A stretch of 14,752 bases of DNA from JANQRV01 sp964533785 (GTDB lineage Bacteria > Bacteroidota > Bacteroidia > Chitinophagales > Saprospiraceae), in NCBI GenBank assembly GCA_964533785.1, contig CAZHNG010000163.1, positions 1-14,752 of the forward strand. The letters run 5' to 3'. Each line of letters opens with the position of its first letter. Position 1 is the first letter of the stretch. Both the position numbers and the translations under genes were made by a program. Under the pieces are notes generated by a model that worked only from the letters and a program-made list of their open reading frames with translations, ran no database searches and was not told the origin of the DNA. Below, one piece after another: positions 13,759-14,752 of this stretch.

Positions 13759-14415
13759 CTAATTTATAATTCTAATCTGGTGCAGCCCATCCGTATATTT
13801 GGTCTTTAAACAATCAATTACTATTTGGTAATGATTTGCCTTGGTTTCCAGATCCGCATTTTCAACATCAATGATCAAAATCGGGTGAGTACGGTTGTTC
13901 CTAAAGTATTCGAAATAACTATCCTGAAGTTGAATAAGATATTGAGGATCAATGTCCTGTTCGATCGAACGACCTCTTTTTCGAATATTTTGCAGCAATT
14001 GTTCAACGGGCCGGTGTAAATAAACCAGTAAATCCGGACTTGGGGTGTTGTGATTGAGCGTATCGAAAAGTTGCTGGAATAAGCGGAACTCGTCTTCCAC
14101 TAAATTATTGCGGGCAAAAAGAAGCGTTTTAACAAATGAGTAATCCGCAAAAACAGTAGATTGCCCGAACAACTGTGGTTGAGTCAATTCCTCTTGCAGT
14201 TGTTTGTGCCTTTCTGTCATAAAAAATAATTCTACTGGAAAAGCATACCGTTCCGGATGCTCGTAAAACTTTGGCAAGAACGGATTATCCGTAAATTGTT
14301 CTAAAATCAGCCGTGTTCCGAAATCCTCCGCAATTCTTTTGCACAAAGTTGTTTTACCGGCACCAATGTTACCTTCAATGGCAATGAATCTATGTGGAAA
14401 AGTAATCTCTTGCAT
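13759..14415 (-). CDS. Deoxynucleoside kinase (dNK family)
   Basis: Phosphorylates deoxynucleosides (deoxyadenosine, deoxyguanosine or deoxycytidine) for dNTP salvage in the cytoplasm. The 218-residue product is of normal length. It has the P-loop GNIGAGKTT (15-23), the catalytic base in LILEQF (Glu39), ELFFMTERHKQ (62-72) which forms the substrate pocket helix, and ADYSFVKTLLFA (90-101), the position of the family (D/E)R(S/T) motif but with Tyr in place of Arg, as in dGK/dAK-like bacterial members. The LID is RKRGRSIEQDID (145-156) with three arginines. The ATG at 14415 gives a short lead-in before the P-loop. The gene is upstream partner of ndh (5-nt gap), so the two are probably cotranscribed; no functional link is obvious. 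Substrate choice cannot be told from the sequence. Confidence 0.9.
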   Translation of the reverse strand: MQEITFPHRFIAIEGNIGAGKTTLCKRIAEDFGTRLILEQFTDNPFLPKFYEHPERYAFPVELFFMTERHKQLQEELTQPQLFGQSTVFADYSFVKTLLFARNNLVEDEFRLFQQLFDTLNHNTPSPDLLVYLHRPVEQLLQNIRKRGRSIEQDIDPQYLIQLQDSYFEYFRNNRTHPILIIDVENADLETKANHYQIVIDCLKTKYTDGLHQIRIIN

Positions 14416-14752
14416 ATTTATTTAGCGCTAATCTTAAAAATTAAGGAGCCATGATTGGGTTCATGGTAGGCGTCACACTATTTTTTATCGATGTTTACGC
14501 TTTACAAAGTATTTACTCATTACACCGAAAAAATATTCAATTACCGTAAAAGAGTTGATCAGCTATTTAACCATCTGGTAGCAGCTAAGTTCATTCCAAA
14601 AATATTGGAATATGATTATTTAAAAACTTGAATTTCGGGAAAATTTATCAAGGAATGAAAAATAGACTTTTTCGGCGGGTCATGAACGAGCGAAAGTGAG
14701 CCAAATTTTATGCTGAACGAGGCAAAAAACGTAGGCGATGCCTAAGCATCGG
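14416..14752. other. Right-edge region with short ORF remnants and hairpins
   Basis: No complete gene is seen. TTAGCGCTAA (14422-14431) is a 10-bp palindrome just upstream of the dNK start. CCATGA (14449-14454) and TCATGG (14461-14466) form a 6-bp stem around the ATG of the short ORF listed separately. A second frame, 14491-14631, could encode 46 residues (MFTLYKVFTH start, ILEYDYLKT end) of no recognised family. At the very end CGATGC (14736-14741), loop CTAA, GCATCG (14746-14751) makes a perfect 6-bp stem cut off by the window edge; the words TGAACGAG at 14681-14688 region and 14714-14721 recur, which may point to a dispersed repeat. Confidence 0.4.
14451..14549 (+). pseudogene. Short hydrophobic ORF, possibly the N-terminus of a lost metallophosphoesterase
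   Basis: ATG at 14451 is preceded by AAGGAG (14443-14448), one of the few Shine-Dalgarno-like matches in the window although only 2 nt from the ATG. It opens 32 codons to TAA 14547-14549. The peptide starts MIGFMVGVTLFFIDVYALQ, resembling the membrane-anchored N-terminus (a hydrophobic run ending in IDxYxxQ) of Bacteroidota metallophosphoesterases. The next 200 bases have no in-frame continuation, so if real it is a severed stub. Recognition rests on a short match and is weak; chance or a tiny membrane peptide are the alternatives. Confidence 0.25.

Noticed and set aside
1..14752. CRISPR array, tRNA or rRNA genes
   Set aside because: No regularly spaced repeats with unique spacers, no tRNA cloverleaf-like motifs and no rRNA-like sequence noticed on either strand.

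Overview
The window looks like chromosomal DNA of a Bacteroidota bacterium, probably from the Saprospiria/Lewinella side. Evidence: outer-membrane-type lipoprotein signal peptides, A-rich translation starts mostly without Shine-Dalgarno motifs, candidate -7 elements resembling TAnnTTTG, and protein families (Bacteroidota-type ABC-F ATPase, M14 peptidase with a C-terminal glutamine-amidotransferase-like domain, BadF-type amino-sugar kinase beside MurQ). The lineage is inferred from protein character, not from a marker gene.

Layout. Positions 1-186 hold short repeats only. A minus-strand pair, GH20 beta-N-acetylhexosaminidase (2926-1373) and aldose 1-epimerase (1368-187), forms an exported carbohydrate operon. 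A 357-bp divergent region with a structured leader and a possible 20-codon upstream ORF precedes a plus-strand ABC-F ATPase (3284-4918). Positions 4919-6483 form a visibly different islet: AT-rich, with a frameshifted C-terminal remnant of an aldo/keto reductase, a possible second broken small ORF, an intact MntA/HepT toxin-antitoxin pair (5486-6200) and a DinB-like fragment on the minus strand. Ordinary-composition genes then resume: a geranylgeranyl-reductase-family flavoprotein (6484-7725), a secreted M14 zinc carboxypeptidase (7851-10394), a 351-bp intergenic region with nested inverted repeats, murQ plus a BadF/MurK-like kinase (10746-12410), and a convergent minus-strand pair, deoxynucleoside kinase (14415-13759) followed by type II NADH dehydrogenase (13753-12449). 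The right edge (14416-14752) carries short ORF remnants and a small hairpin.

How the genes may work together. The GH20 enzyme could release N-acetylhexosamines outside the cytoplasmic membrane and the exported epimerase would equilibrate released sugar anomers. MurQ and the adjacent kinase would handle MurNAc/GlcNAc in the cytoplasm. These two amino-sugar modules are about 8 kb apart, so a shared pathway is only an inference. The NADH dehydrogenase (respiration) and the nucleoside kinase (dNTP salvage) are housekeeping genes.

No clearly unprecedented system is visible. The points most worth checking are the one-sided degeneration of the ABC-F ATP sites, the structured ABC-F leader with its upstream ORF, the decayed islet around MntA/HepT, and the nested inverted repeats upstream of murQ.
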